Below, piece by piece: positions 52,238-61,187 of a stretch of 64,000 bases of DNA. The stretch is from assembly GCF_002237655.1 (NCBI RefSeq), contig NZ_NOKT01000022.1:1-64000 (forward strand), read 5' to 3'. Source of the stretch: Streptomyces sp. XY006 (lineage in GTDB: Bacteria > Actinomycetota > Actinomycetes > Streptomycetales > Streptomycetaceae). The position numbers and the translations under genes are program-made. Numbering within the stretch: the first letter of the stretch is position 1; the number at the start of each line of letters is the position of its first letter. The notes below the pieces were generated by a model. The model was not told the DNA's origin, searched no databases, and was given only the letters and a program-made list of their open reading frames with translations.

Positions 52238-52678
52238 ATGCTGACGCGAATCGACCACATCGGAATCGCCTGTTTCGACCTCGACAAGACCGTCGAGTTC
52301 TACCGTGCCACCTACGGCTTCGAGGTGTTCCACTCCGAGGTCAACGAGGAGCAGGGCGTGCGCGAGGCCATGCTCAAGATCAACGAGACGTCCGACGGCG
52401 GCGCCTCCTACCTGCAGCTTCTGGAGCCGACCCGGGAGGACTCCACCGTCGCGAAGTGGCTGGCGAAGAACGGGGAGGGCGTCCACCACATCGCTTTCGG
52501 TACGGCGGATGTGGACGCCGAGTCCGCGGACATCCGCGACAAGGGCGTACGCGTGCTGTACGAAGAGCCGCGACGCGGTTCCATGGGGTCACGGATCACC
52601 TTCCTGCACCCCAAGGACTGTCATGGCGTACTGACAGAACTGGTCACTTCGGCGCCCGTTGAGTCACCTGAGCACTGA
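52238..52678 (+). CDS. mce: Methylmalonyl-CoA epimerase
   Basis: The 146-residue VOC-fold enzyme interconverts (2R)- and (2S)-methylmalonyl-CoA. Two beta-alpha-beta modules are seen, RIDHIGIACFDLDKTVEFY and EGVHHIAFGTADVDAESAD. Metal ligands are expected at His7, the central histidine of GVHHIAF and the glutamate of VLTELV. The length and the SRITFLHPKDCHGVL segment are typical. The ribosome site is weak. Its neighbours on the other strand are thiolase and meaB, all acting on acyl-CoA. Confidence 0.94.
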   Translation: MLTRIDHIGIACFDLDKTVEFYRATYGFEVFHSEVNEEQGVREAMLKINETSDGGASYLQLLEPTREDSTVAKWLAKNGEGVHHIAFGTADVDAESADIRDKGVRVLYEEPRRGSMGSRITFLHPKDCHGVLTELVTSAPVESPEH

Positions 52679-52910
52679 CCCTCGTACATAGGGGCCGGTA
52701 GGGTTGGGTGCGGTCGCCGCTCAACCAGGGTGACCGCGGTCCCGCCGTGCGACGGCAGGACCACCGGGGTCCGGGTTTCGGGGGACGAGCGACGGGGCGG
52801 CAGCCTCTGCTCCGCCGATGATCTGACACCATTCCCCGGGGGCCCCGTTCGGCGGATGGACGGAGCTCGTTCGGAAAGAGTTGCGACCAGGGGACGGATG
52901 GGACCGCGCA

Positions 52911-55900
52911 GTGCGGGGCTACGAGAGCCAGGAGCGAGAGCCGGCGGCTGACGTCGACCACCTCTCTCGGTTCGAAGCCGAGATGAAGCGGCTGAAGACC
53001 GAACGGGAAAAGGCGATCCAGCACGCCGAGGACCTCGGCTACCAGGTCGAGGTGCTGCGCGCCAAGCTGCACGAGGCGCGGCGCACCATCATGTCCCGGC
53101 CCTCCTTCGAGGGGGGCGACATCGGCTGGCAGGCCGAGCAGTTGCTGCGCAACGCGCAGATGCAGGCCGACCAGATCCGCGCGGACGCCGACCGGGAGCT
53201 GAGCGAGGCCCGGGCCCAGACCCAGCGGATCCTCCAGGAGCACGCCGAGCAGGCGGCCCGCCTCCAGGCGGAGCTGCACCAGGAGGCGGTGACCCGCCGC
53301 CAGCAGCTGGACCAGGAGCTGGCCGAGCGCCGCCAGACGGTCGAGTCGCACGTCAACGAGAACGTGGCGTGGGCGGAGCAGCTGCGCGCCCGTACCGAGC
53401 AGCAGGCCCGCCGGCTGCTGGAGGAGTCCCGCGCCGAGGCCGAGCAGGCCCTGGCCTCCGCGCGCGCGGAGGCCGAGCGGCTGGCGACCGAGGCCCGGCA
53501 GCGGCTGACGAGCGCGGCCGAGGAGGCCCGGGCCGAGGCCGAGCAGATCCTGCGGCGTGCCCGCACGGACGCCGAGCGGCTCCTCAACGCCGCCTCCACG
53601 CAGGCCCAGGAGGCCACCGACCACGCCGAGCAGCTGCGCACCTCCACCGTCTCGGAGTCCGAGTCGGCGCGCCGCCGGGCCCAGGAGCTCAGCAAGGCCG
53701 CCGAGCAGCGGATGGCCGAGGCCGAGGAGGCGCTGCGCAAGGCGCAGGCCGAGTCGGAGAAGCTGGTCGCGGAGGCCAAGGAGGCCGCCGCCAAGGCCCT
53801 GGCGAGCGCCGAGTCCGCCAACGAGACGCGCACGCGCACGGCCAAGGAGCAGGTCGCCCGGCTGGTCGAGGAGGCCACCAAGGAGGCCGAGAACACCAAG
53901 TCCGAGGCGGAGCAGATCGTCGCGGACGCCCGGGCCGAGGCCGAGAAGATCGTCGCGGAGGCCTCCGAGAAGGCCCGCACGCTCACGGCCGAGGAGACCG
54001 CCACCCAGCTGTCCAAGGCGGCCCGGACGGCCGAGGAGGTCCTCAACAAGGCCTCGGAGGACGCCAAGAAGACCACCAAGGCCGCCGCCGAGGAGGCCGA
54101 GCGGATCCGCAAGGAGGCCGAGGCCGAGGCGGACCGGCTGCGCGCCGAGGCGCACGACATCGCCGAGCAGCTCAAGGGCGCGGCCAAGGACGACACCAAG
54201 GAGTACCGCGCCAAGACGGTCGAGCTGCAGGAGGAGGCCCGCCGGCTGCGCGGCGAGGCCGAACAGCTGCGGGCGGACGCCGTCGAGGAGGGCGAGAAGA
54301 TCCGCGCCGAGGCCCGCAAGGAGGCCGTGGCGCAGATCGAGGAGGCGGCGCGGTCCGCCGAGGAGCTGCTCGCCAAGGCCAAGGCGGACGCGGACGAGCT
54401 GCGCACGACGGCCCAGACGGACAGCGAGAAGGTCCGCACGGAGGCCATCGAGCGGGCGACGACCCTGCGCCGGCAGGCGGAGGAGACCCTCCAGCGCACC
54501 CGGCAGGAGGCCGAGCGGCACCGCCAGGAGGTCGTCGAGCAGGCCGAGGCCCTCAAGGCGGACGCCGAGCGCGCCGCGCGCGAGCTGCACGAGGAGACCG
54601 AGCGGGCCATGGAGGCCCGGCGCGCGGAGGCCGCCGAGGAGCTGACGCGGCTCCAGCGGGAGGCCGAGGAGCGGCTGACGGCGGCCGAGCAGGCGCTGTC
54701 GGACGCCCGGGAGGAGGCCGCGCGGATCCGCCGCGAGGCCGCCGAGGAGAACGAGCGGCTGCGGGCCGAGGCCGCCGAGCGGATCCGTTCGCTCCAGCAG
54801 CAGGCCGAGGCCGAGGCCGAGCGGCTGCGCGACGAGGCCGCCTCGGACGCGTCCGCCGCGCGCGCCGAGGGCGAGGCCGTCGCCGTCCGGCTGCGCACGG
54901 AGGCCGCGAGCGAGGCGGAGCGGCTGAAGTCCGAGGCGCAGGAGAGCGCCGACCGGATGCGCGCGGAGGCGCAGGCCGCCGCCGAGCGGCTCGCCGCGGA
55001 GGCGTCCGAGACGCTGGCCGCCGCCCAGGAGGAGGCCAACCGGCGCCGCCGCGAGGCCGAGGAACTCCTCGGCAGCGCCCGGCAGGAGGCCGACCAGGAG
55101 CGCGAGCGCGCCCGCGAGCAGAGCGAGGAGCTGCTGGCCTCGGCGCGCAAGCGCGTGGAGGAGGCGCAGACCGAGGCCGTCCGGCTGGTCGAGGAGGCGG
55201 ACCGGCGCGCCACGGAGATGGTGTCGGCGGCCGAGCAGCACGCGCAGCAGGTCCGCGACTCCGTCGCGGGGCTGCACGAGCAGGCGCAGGAGGAGATCAC
55301 CGGGCTGCGCTCCGCCGCCGAGCACGCGGCGGACCGTACGCGGCGGGAGGCCCAGGAGGAGGCGGACCGGGTCCGCTCCGACGCCTACGCCGAGCGGGAG
55401 CGGGCGAGCGAGGACGCGGGCCGGCTGCGCCGCGAGGCCCACGAGGAGTCCGAGGCCGCCAAGGCGCTCGCCGAGCGGACGATGTCCGAGGCGATCGCGG
55501 AGGCGGAGCGGATCCGCACGGAGGTCGCCGAGCACGCCCAGCGGGTGCGCACGGAGGCGTCGGACGCGATCGCCGAGGCCGAGCAGAGCGCCTCGCGCAC
55601 CCGGGCGGACGCCCGCGAGGACGCCAACCGCATCCGGTCGGACGCGGCGGCGCAGGCGGACGCCCTCATCAGCGAGGCGCGCAGCGAGGCGGAGCGGCTC
55701 ACCACCGAGACGGTCCAGGAGACCGACCGGCTGCGCATGGAGACGGTCACCGAGGCGGAGCGGGTGCGCACCGAGGCCCTCTCCGCGGCCGAGCGCGTGC
55801 GTTCCGAGGCGGCGGCGGAGGCCGAGCGGCTGCGGGCCGAGTCGGTCGCCACGGCCGACCAGCTGGTCGGGGAGGCCACCGGCGAGGCGGAGCGGCTGCG

Positions 55901-56858
55901 GGCCGAGGCCGCCGAGACGGTCGGCTCGGCGCAGCAGCACGCGGAGCGGGTCCGCTCCGAGGCCGAGCGGGTCAAGGCCGACGCGGAGGCGGAGGCGGAG
56001 CGGCTCGTCGCCACCGCGCGCGAGGAGGCCGACCGCACCCTGGACGAGGCGCGCAAGGACGCCAACAAGCGGCGTTCCGAGGCGGCCGAGCAGGTCGACA
56101 AGCTCATCACCGAGACCACCGCCGAGGCGGACAAGCTGCTCAACGAGGCGCAGCAGCAGGCGCACAAGACCACCGCGGAGGCCGAGGCACAGGCCGACAC
56201 GATGGTGGGCGCGGCCCGCACCGAGGCCGACCGGATCGTCTCCGAGGCGACGGTCGAGGGCAACTCCCTGGTGGAGAAGGCCCGCACGGACGCGGACGAG
56301 CTGCTGGTCGGCGCGCGCCGGGACGCCACGCAGATAAGGGAGCGCGCCGAGGAGCTGCGCGACCGCATCACCTCGGAGATCGAGGAGCTGCACGAGCGGG
56401 CCCGCCGGGAGTCGGCCGAGGCCATGAAGACGGCGGGCGACCGCTGCGACGCGCTGGTCAAGGCGGCCGAGGAGCAGCTCGCGAAGGCGCAGGCGAAGGC
56501 CAAGGAGATCGTCTCGGAGGCCAACTCCGAGGCGGGCAAGGTCCGCATCGCCGCGGTGAAGAAGGCGGAGGGCCTGCTCAAGGAGGCCGAGCAGAAGAAG
56601 AACACGCTCGTCCGGGAGGCCGAGGAGCTGAAGGCCGAGGCGATCCGCGAGGCCAAGCGCACGGTCGAGGAGGGCAAGCGCGAGCTGGAGGTGCTGGTCC
56701 GGCGCCGCGAGGACATCAACGCCGAGATCTCCCGTGTCCAGGACGTGCTGGAGGCGTTGGAGTCCTTCGAGGCCCCGGCCGCGGCCAAGGACAACGGGGT
56801 CAAGGCCGGCGCGACGGTCGGCGCACCCCGTTCGGGTGGCAAGAGCTCGGAAAGCTAG
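52911..56858 (+). CDS. scy: Scy, giant coiled-coil polarity scaffold
   Basis: The protein is about 1315 residues of near-continuous coiled coil, matching S. coelicolor Scy in size (about 1326) and position beside filP. Scy gathers DivIVA and FilP into the tip-organising centre and sets where new hyphal tips and branches form. After the N-terminal RGYESQEREPAADVDHLSRFEAEMKRLK, the sequence is a long array of Glu/Ala/Arg-rich repeats (AEAERLRAEA, EEAERIR) of hendecad type with few prolines. The C-terminus ends in a less regular, charged segment. GTG 52911 is chosen on the conserved RGYES start; TTG 52881 is in frame and possible. The gene has few rare codons. Confidence 0.95.
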   Translation: MRGYESQEREPAADVDHLSRFEAEMKRLKTEREKAIQHAEDLGYQVEVLRAKLHEARRTIMSRPSFEGGDIGWQAEQLLRNAQMQADQIRADADRELSEARAQTQRILQEHAEQAARLQAELHQEAVTRRQQLDQELAERRQTVESHVNENVAWAEQLRARTEQQARRLLEESRAEAEQALASARAEAERLATEARQRLTSAAEEARAEAEQILRRARTDAERLLNAASTQAQEATDHAEQLRTSTVSESESARRRAQELSKAAEQRMAEAEEALRKAQAESEKLVAEAKEAAAKALASAESANETRTRTAKEQVARLVEEATKEAENTKSEAEQIVADARAEAEKIVAEASEKARTLTAEETATQLSKAARTAEEVLNKASEDAKKTTKAAAEEAERIRKEAEAEADRLRAEAHDIAEQLKGAAKDDTKEYRAKTVELQEEARRLRGEAEQLRADAVEEGEKIRAEARKEAVAQIEEAARSAEELLAKAKADADELRTTAQTDSEKVRTEAIERATTLRRQAEETLQRTRQEAERHRQEVVEQAEALKADAERAARELHEETERAMEARRAEAAEELTRLQREAEERLTAAEQALSDAREEAARIRREAAEENERLRAEAAERIRSLQQQAEAEAERLRDEAASDASAARAEGEAVAVRLRTEAASEAERLKSEAQESADRMRAEAQAAAERLAAEASETLAAAQEEANRRRREAEELLGSARQEADQERERAREQSEELLASARKRVEEAQTEAVRLVEEADRRATEMVSAAEQHAQQVRDSVAGLHEQAQEEITGLRSAAEHAADRTRREAQEEADRVRSDAYAERERASEDAGRLRREAHEESEAAKALAERTMSEAIAEAERIRTEVAEHAQRVRTEASDAIAEAEQSASRTRADAREDANRIRSDAAAQADALISEARSEAERLTTETVQETDRLRMETVTEAERVRTEALSAAERVRSEAAAEAERLRAESVATADQLVGEATGEAERLRAEAAETVGSAQQHAERVRSEAERVKADAEAEAERLVATAREEADRTLDEARKDANKRRSEAAEQVDKLITETTAEADKLLNEAQQQAHKTTAEAEAQADTMVGAARTEADRIVSEATVEGNSLVEKARTDADELLVGARRDATQIRERAEELRDRITSEIEELHERARRESAEAMKTAGDRCDALVKAAEEQLAKAQAKAKEIVSEANSEAGKVRIAAVKKAEGLLKEAEQKKNTLVREAEELKAEAIREAKRTVEEGKRELEVLVRRREDINAEISRVQDVLEALESFEAPAAAKDNGVKAGATVGAPRSGGKSSES

Positions 56859-56941
56859 CGAAGCGGGGCGAATCCGGTGTGTGCTGAGGGGCTTTGACCA
56901 AGACTTTGGCAAGCAGTCCGACGGTTAGCCACTCAAAAGGG

Positions 56942-57002
56942 GTGTCATTTTCCAGATCAAACGCGCATCCGCTCGATGACACACCGTTTCGGCCCCTAGG
57001 AT
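56942..57002 (+). promoter_or_regulatory. filP promoter region
   Basis: TAGGAT (56997-57002) is a good -10 box 40 bp before filP. GTGTCAT (56942-56948) and ATGACAC (56976-56982) form a dyad just upstream that may bind a regulator. The -35 box is weak. Confidence 0.5.
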
Positions 57003-57042
57003 TCCACCTATCACCTCACCGGTCTCATTCGACAGGAACCCC

Positions 57043-57978
57043 ATGAGCGACACTTCCCCCTACGGCTTCGAGCTTGTGCGGCGTGGGTACGACCGCGCTC
57101 AGGTGGACGAACGTATCTCCAAGCTCGTCTCCGACCGTGACAGCGCTCTCGCCCGCATCACCGCTCTGGAAAAGCGCATCGAAGAGCTCCACCTCGAGAC
57201 GCAGAACGCCCAGGCCCAGATCACCGACGCCGAGCCGTCGTACGCGGGTCTCGGCGCGCGCGTGGAGAAGATCCTCCGCCTCGCCGAGGAAGAGGCGAAG
57301 GACCTGCGCGAGGAGGCCCGGCGCGCGGCGGAGCAGCACCGCGAGCTCGCCGAGTCGGCGGCGCAGCAGGTGCGCAACGACGCCGAGTCGTACTCCGCGG
57401 AGCGCAAGGCGAAGGCCGAGGACGAGGGCCTGCGGATCGTCGAGAAGGCCAAGAGTGACGCCGCTCAGCTGCGTGCCGAGGCGCAGAAGGACGCGCAGTC
57501 CAAGCGCGAGGAGGCGGACGCCCTCTTCGAGGAGACCCGCGCCAAGGCCGCTCAGGCCGCCGCCGACTTCGAGACGAACCTCGCCAAGCGCCGCGAGCAG
57601 TCCGAGCGCGACCTGGCCTCCCGTCAGGCCAAGGCCGAGAAGCGCCTGGCCGAGATCGAGCACCGCGCCGAGCAGCTGCGCCTGGAGGCCGAGAAGCTGC
57701 GCACGGACGCCGAGCGCCGCGCCCGCCAGACGGTGGAGACGGCCCAGCGCCAGGCCGAGGACATCGTGGCCGACGCCAACGCCAAGGCCGACCGCATCCG
57801 TTCGGAATCCGAGCGCGAGCTGGCCGCCCTCACCAACCGCCGCGACAGCATCAACGCCCAGCTGACGAACGTCCGCGAGATGCTCGCGACGCTCACGGGC
57901 GCCGCGGTGGCCGCCGCCGGCACGCCGGCCGAGGACGAGCCGATCTCCCGCGGGGTCCCGGCCCAGCAGTCCCGGTAA
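57043..57978 (+). CDS. filP: FilP, intermediate-filament-like coiled-coil protein
   Basis: The 311-residue protein starts with the DivIVA-like segment YGFELVRRGYDRAQVDERI and continues as a coiled coil rich in Ala/Glu/Arg/Gln (about residues 20-285). The length equals S. coelicolor FilP (about 310). FilP forms filaments near the tip, interacts with DivIVA and Scy, and stiffens hyphae. AGGAA lies 6 nt before the ATG. It has its own promoter and a strong terminator, so it is separate from scy even though the two act together. Confidence 0.96.
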   Translation: MSDTSPYGFELVRRGYDRAQVDERISKLVSDRDSALARITALEKRIEELHLETQNAQAQITDAEPSYAGLGARVEKILRLAEEEAKDLREEARRAAEQHRELAESAAQQVRNDAESYSAERKAKAEDEGLRIVEKAKSDAAQLRAEAQKDAQSKREEADALFEETRAKAAQAAADFETNLAKRREQSERDLASRQAKAEKRLAEIEHRAEQLRLEAEKLRTDAERRARQTVETAQRQAEDIVADANAKADRIRSESERELAALTNRRDSINAQLTNVREMLATLTGAAVAAAGTPAEDEPISRGVPAQQSR

Positions 57979-58007
57979 CAGCCCGGCATACGGAGTCTGA
58001 ACCTCCG

Positions 58008-58043
58008 CAAAGCCCTCTGCCGCTCGGGTGGCAGAGGGCTTTG
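58008..58043 (+). terminator. Terminator after filP
   Basis: CAAAGCCCTCTGCC and its complement form a perfect 14-bp stem with an 8-nt loop, ending in GGGCTTTG. It lies 29 bp past the filP stop. Confidence 0.82.
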
Positions 58044-58051
58044 TCCCGTTC

Positions 58052-58057
58052 TAGCGT
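58052..58057 (+). promoter_or_regulatory. -10 element for a leaderless ABC transporter message
   Basis: TAGCGT ends 7 bp before ATG 58065 and no ribosome site exists. The promoter abuts the filP terminator. Confidence 0.45.
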
Positions 58058-58064
58058 GGCGGGC

Positions 58065-59033
58065 ATGATTGAGCTGGAGGGGCTGACCAAGCGGTACGGC
58101 GAGAAGGTGGCGGTCAACAACCTGTCCTTCACCGTCAGACCGGGCATCGTCACCGGCTTCCTCGGGCCGAACGGCGCGGGCAAGTCCACCACCATGCGGA
58201 TGATCCTGGGTCTCGACCACCCGACCGCCGGCGACGTCCGGATCGACGGCAAGCACTACCACCAGCTCAAGGACCCGCTGACGTACATCGGCGCCCTGCT
58301 GGAGGCCAAGGCCTGGCACGGCGGGCGCAGCGCCTACAACCACCTGCTGTGCCTCGCGCAGAGCAACGGCATCCCGCGCCGCCGGGTGGGCGAGGTGCTG
58401 GAGACGGTCGGGCTGACGGCGGTCGCGAAGAAGAAGACCAAGGGCTTCTCGATGGGCATGGGGCAGCGGCTCGGCATCGCGGCCGCGCTGCTGGGCGACC
58501 CGCGGATCCTGATGTTCGACGAGCCGGTCAACGGCCTGGACCCCGAGGGCATCCACTGGATCCGCACCCTGATGAAGTCGCTGGCCGCGCAGGGCCGGAC
58601 CGTCTTCGTCTCCTCCCATCTGATGAGCGAGATGGCCCTGACGGCCGAGCACCTGGTCGTCATCGGGCAGGGGCGGCTGCTGGCGGACACCTCCATGGCC
58701 GATTTCATCGCGCGCAACTCGCGCTCGTACGTCAGGGTGCGCAGCCCGCACCGGGAGCGGCTGCTGGATGTGCTGCACCAGGCGGGCGTCGTCGCCGTCG
58801 AGAGCGGCGAGGGCGTACTGGAGGTGGACGGCGGCAAGGCCGAGCACGTCGGCGAACTGGCCGCGCAGCACGGGCTCACGCTGCACGAGCTGAGCCCGCA
58901 ACAGGCCTCGCTGGAAGAGGCGTTCATGCGGCTGACGGCGGAGTCGGTGGAGTACCACGCCCACAGCGGGACGAGCGCCGCACCGCCACCACCACAGCAG
59001 CAGCAGTGGGGCGACGGCTGGAAGAGGGGCTGA
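58065..59033 (+). CDS. ABC transporter ATP-binding protein 1
   Basis: The 322-residue ATPase has Walker A GPNGAGKST, Walker B ILMFDEP, and an unusual signature GFSMGMGQRLG in place of LSGGQ. H-loop is SSHLMSEM. The C-terminal 80 residues end in a His/Pro/Gln tail (PPPPQQQQ). It resembles drug or bacitracin-type exporters (CcmA/YxlF group). It pairs with the following permease. A closely similar copy begins at 59931. Confidence 0.94.
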   Translation: MIELEGLTKRYGEKVAVNNLSFTVRPGIVTGFLGPNGAGKSTTMRMILGLDHPTAGDVRIDGKHYHQLKDPLTYIGALLEAKAWHGGRSAYNHLLCLAQSNGIPRRRVGEVLETVGLTAVAKKKTKGFSMGMGQRLGIAAALLGDPRILMFDEPVNGLDPEGIHWIRTLMKSLAAQGRTVFVSSHLMSEMALTAEHLVVIGQGRLLADTSMADFIARNSRSYVRVRSPHRERLLDVLHQAGVVAVESGEGVLEVDGGKAEHVGELAAQHGLTLHELSPQQASLEEAFMRLTAESVEYHAHSGTSAAPPPPQQQQWGDGWKRG

Positions 59034-59035
59034 GC

Positions 59036-59806
59036 ATGGCGGTGCCCCAGGTCGTACGGTCGGAGTGGACCAAGATCCGGTCGGTGGCGTCCACGGTGTG
59101 GACCCTGTCGCTGGTGGTGGTCGTGACGGTCGCGCTCGGCATGCTGATCTCGGCCCTGTCGAAGAACGAGTTCGACTCGATGAACGCGCAGGACCGGGCG
59201 GAGTTCGACCCGACGTTCATCAGCTTCGCGGGGATGAGTCTCGGGCAGCTCGCCATGATCGTGTTCGGGGTGCTGGTCGTGTCGAACGAGTACAGCACCG
59301 GCATGATCCGCACCTCGCTGGCCGCCGTGCCGCAGCGGGGCTCCTTCCTGTTCAGCAAGATCGCCGTCGCCACCGCGCTCGCCCTGCTGGTCGGGCTCGT
59401 CACCAGCTTCGCCGCCTTCTTCCTGGGGCAGGCGATGCTGGGAGACCACCGGGCGGAGATCGGCGACCCGGGCGTGCTGCGGGCGGTGCTCGGCGGCGGG
59501 CTCTACATGACGCTGATCGCGATGTTCTCCATGGGCGTCGCCGCCATGCTGCGCTCGCCGATGCTCTCGCTGGGCATCCTGATGCCGTTCTTCTTCCTGA
59601 TCTCCAACATCCTGGGGAACGTCGACGCCACGAAGAAGGTCGGCCGCTTCCTGCCCGACCAGGCCGGCAGCAGGATCATGCAGGTGGTCCCGCCCCTCGA
59701 CGACGACACACCGTACGGACCGTGGGGCGGCCTGGGGATCATGGGGCTGTGGGTGCTCGCGGCACTGATCGGCGGATACGTGCTGCTGAGGAAGCGCGAC
59801 GCCTAG
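59036..59806 (+). CDS. ABC-2 transporter permease 1
   Basis: The 256-residue membrane protein has about six hydrophobic segments. It starts with the ABC-2 pattern VVRSEWTKIRSVASTVWTL, and SNEYSTGMIRTSLAAVPQR follows the second segment. It ends in VLLRKRDA. The ATG is 2 bp after the ATPase stop, with GAAGAGGGG upstream. Substrate unknown; export is likely because no binding protein is present. Confidence 0.92.
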   Translation: MAVPQVVRSEWTKIRSVASTVWTLSLVVVVTVALGMLISALSKNEFDSMNAQDRAEFDPTFISFAGMSLGQLAMIVFGVLVVSNEYSTGMIRTSLAAVPQRGSFLFSKIAVATALALLVGLVTSFAAFFLGQAMLGDHRAEIGDPGVLRAVLGGGLYMTLIAMFSMGVAAMLRSPMLSLGILMPFFFLISNILGNVDATKKVGRFLPDQAGSRIMQVVPPLDDDTPYGPWGGLGIMGLWVLAALIGGYVLLRKRDA

Positions 59807-59930
59807 CAGGGGGCAGGGCTCGGCCGACGTTTTACCTCCTCTTGGCTGGAACCGTCAGCGCCTCGATATCCTCCTAACCCTTACGGGGGCGTGTGCCCCG
59901 CTGTCCTGAACCTTGCGATGGGTGCGGAGC

Positions 59931-61187
59931 ATGATCGAAGCAGTCGGCCTGACGAAGCGCTACGGCGACAAGACCGCTGTGTACAACCTTTCCTTCCAGG
60001 TGCGGCCGGGCGCCGTCACGGGCTTCCTCGGGCCGAACGGTTCGGGCAAGTCGACGACGATGCGGATGATCCTCGGGCTCGACAACCCGACGGCCGGGCA
60101 GGTGACGATCGGCGGCTACCCCTACCGCAAGCTGCCCAACGCCGCCCGCCAGGTCGGCGCCCTGCTGGACGCCAAGGCCGTGCACGGCGGCCGCTCCGCC
60201 CGCAACCACCTGCTCTCCCTGGCCCAGCTGTCGGGCATCCCGGCCCGGCGGGTGGACGAGGTGCTCGGGGTGGTCGGTCTGCAGGACGTGGCCAAGCGGC
60301 GGTCCAAGGGCTTCTCGCTCGGCATGGGGCAGCGGCTCGGCATCGCCGCGGCGCTGCTCGGGGACCCGCAGGTGCTGCTGTTCGACGAGCCGGTCAACGG
60401 CCTCGACCCCGAGGGCATCCTCTGGGTGCGGAACCTGATGAAGGCGCTCGCCGCGGAGGGCCGGACGGTCTTCGTCTCCTCCCACTTGATGAGCGAGATG
60501 GCCCTGACGGCCGACCACCTCATCGTCATCGGGCGCGGGCAGCTGCTCGCCGACATGAGCGTCACCGACTTCATCTCGGCGAACTCCGCGGACTTCGCGC
60601 GGGTGCGGACGCCCGACACCGAGCCGCAGCAGCGGGAGAAGCTGTCGTCGGCGCTCACCGAGGCGGGCGGGCACGTGCTGCCCGAGCAGGACGGCGCGCT
60701 GCGCGTCACGGGCCTGCCGCTGCCCCGCATCAGCGACATCGCGCACGACGCCGACGTCCGGCTGTGGGAGCTGTCGCCGCACCAGGCCTCGCTGGAGGAG
60801 GCGTACATGCGGATGACGCAGGGCGCGGTCGACTACCGCTCGACCATCGACCAGAAGGAAGGCCTGCAGCAGCCGCTGCCGCCCGGCGTACAGCCGCCGA
60901 TGCCGGTTCCGGGCCAGGGCCAGCCGGGCTGGTACGCCCCGCCGCCGCCCCAGCAGGGCGGGCAGCCCTTCTCGATGCCGCCGCAGGGCGCCCCGGGGCC
61001 GTACGGCGCCGCCCAGGGCGCTCCCGGCCCCGGCACCCCCAACCCGTACGCCCAGCCCGTGCCGCAGACGCCCCCGGCCCCGCAGGGCGCCCCGCAGGGC
61101 CAGGCGCCCGCACCCCAGCCCCCGCAGCCCTCGCAGCCCCCCGCCACCCCGACCTCCGACCTGACCAAGCCCGAGGACGCCCGATGA
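59931..61187 (+). CDS. ABC transporter ATP-binding protein 2
   Basis: The 418-residue ATPase is a close paralogue of the first: Walker A GPNGSGKST, signature GFSLGMGQRLG, Walker B VLLFDEP, and HLMSEM. It carries an extra ~105-residue Pro/Gln/Gly/Ala-rich C-terminal tail (about residues 310-418), seen as PPQGAPGPYGAAQGAPGPG. The ATG at 59931 has GGAG 1 nt away, so GTG 59922 is an alternative start. It is co-transcribed with permease 2 through a 4-bp overlap. Confidence 0.92.
   Translation: MIEAVGLTKRYGDKTAVYNLSFQVRPGAVTGFLGPNGSGKSTTMRMILGLDNPTAGQVTIGGYPYRKLPNAARQVGALLDAKAVHGGRSARNHLLSLAQLSGIPARRVDEVLGVVGLQDVAKRRSKGFSLGMGQRLGIAAALLGDPQVLLFDEPVNGLDPEGILWVRNLMKALAAEGRTVFVSSHLMSEMALTADHLIVIGRGQLLADMSVTDFISANSADFARVRTPDTEPQQREKLSSALTEAGGHVLPEQDGALRVTGLPLPRISDIAHDADVRLWELSPHQASLEEAYMRMTQGAVDYRSTIDQKEGLQQPLPPGVQPPMPVPGQGQPGWYAPPPPQQGGQPFSMPPQGAPGPYGAAQGAPGPGTPNPYAQPVPQTPPAPQGAPQGQAPAPQPPQPSQPPATPTSDLTKPEDAR

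Noticed and set aside
52911..56858. Repetitive DNA resembling a tandem array or CRISPR
   Set aside because: The repeats are coding, imprecise and follow the coiled-coil period of Scy. There are no uniform spacers.
52644..56912. 1422-residue open frame antisense to scy, rich in Leu/Arg/Gly
   Set aside because: It mirrors the repetitive coiled-coil codons of scy. The composition is that of reverse-complemented Glu/Ala/Arg codons.
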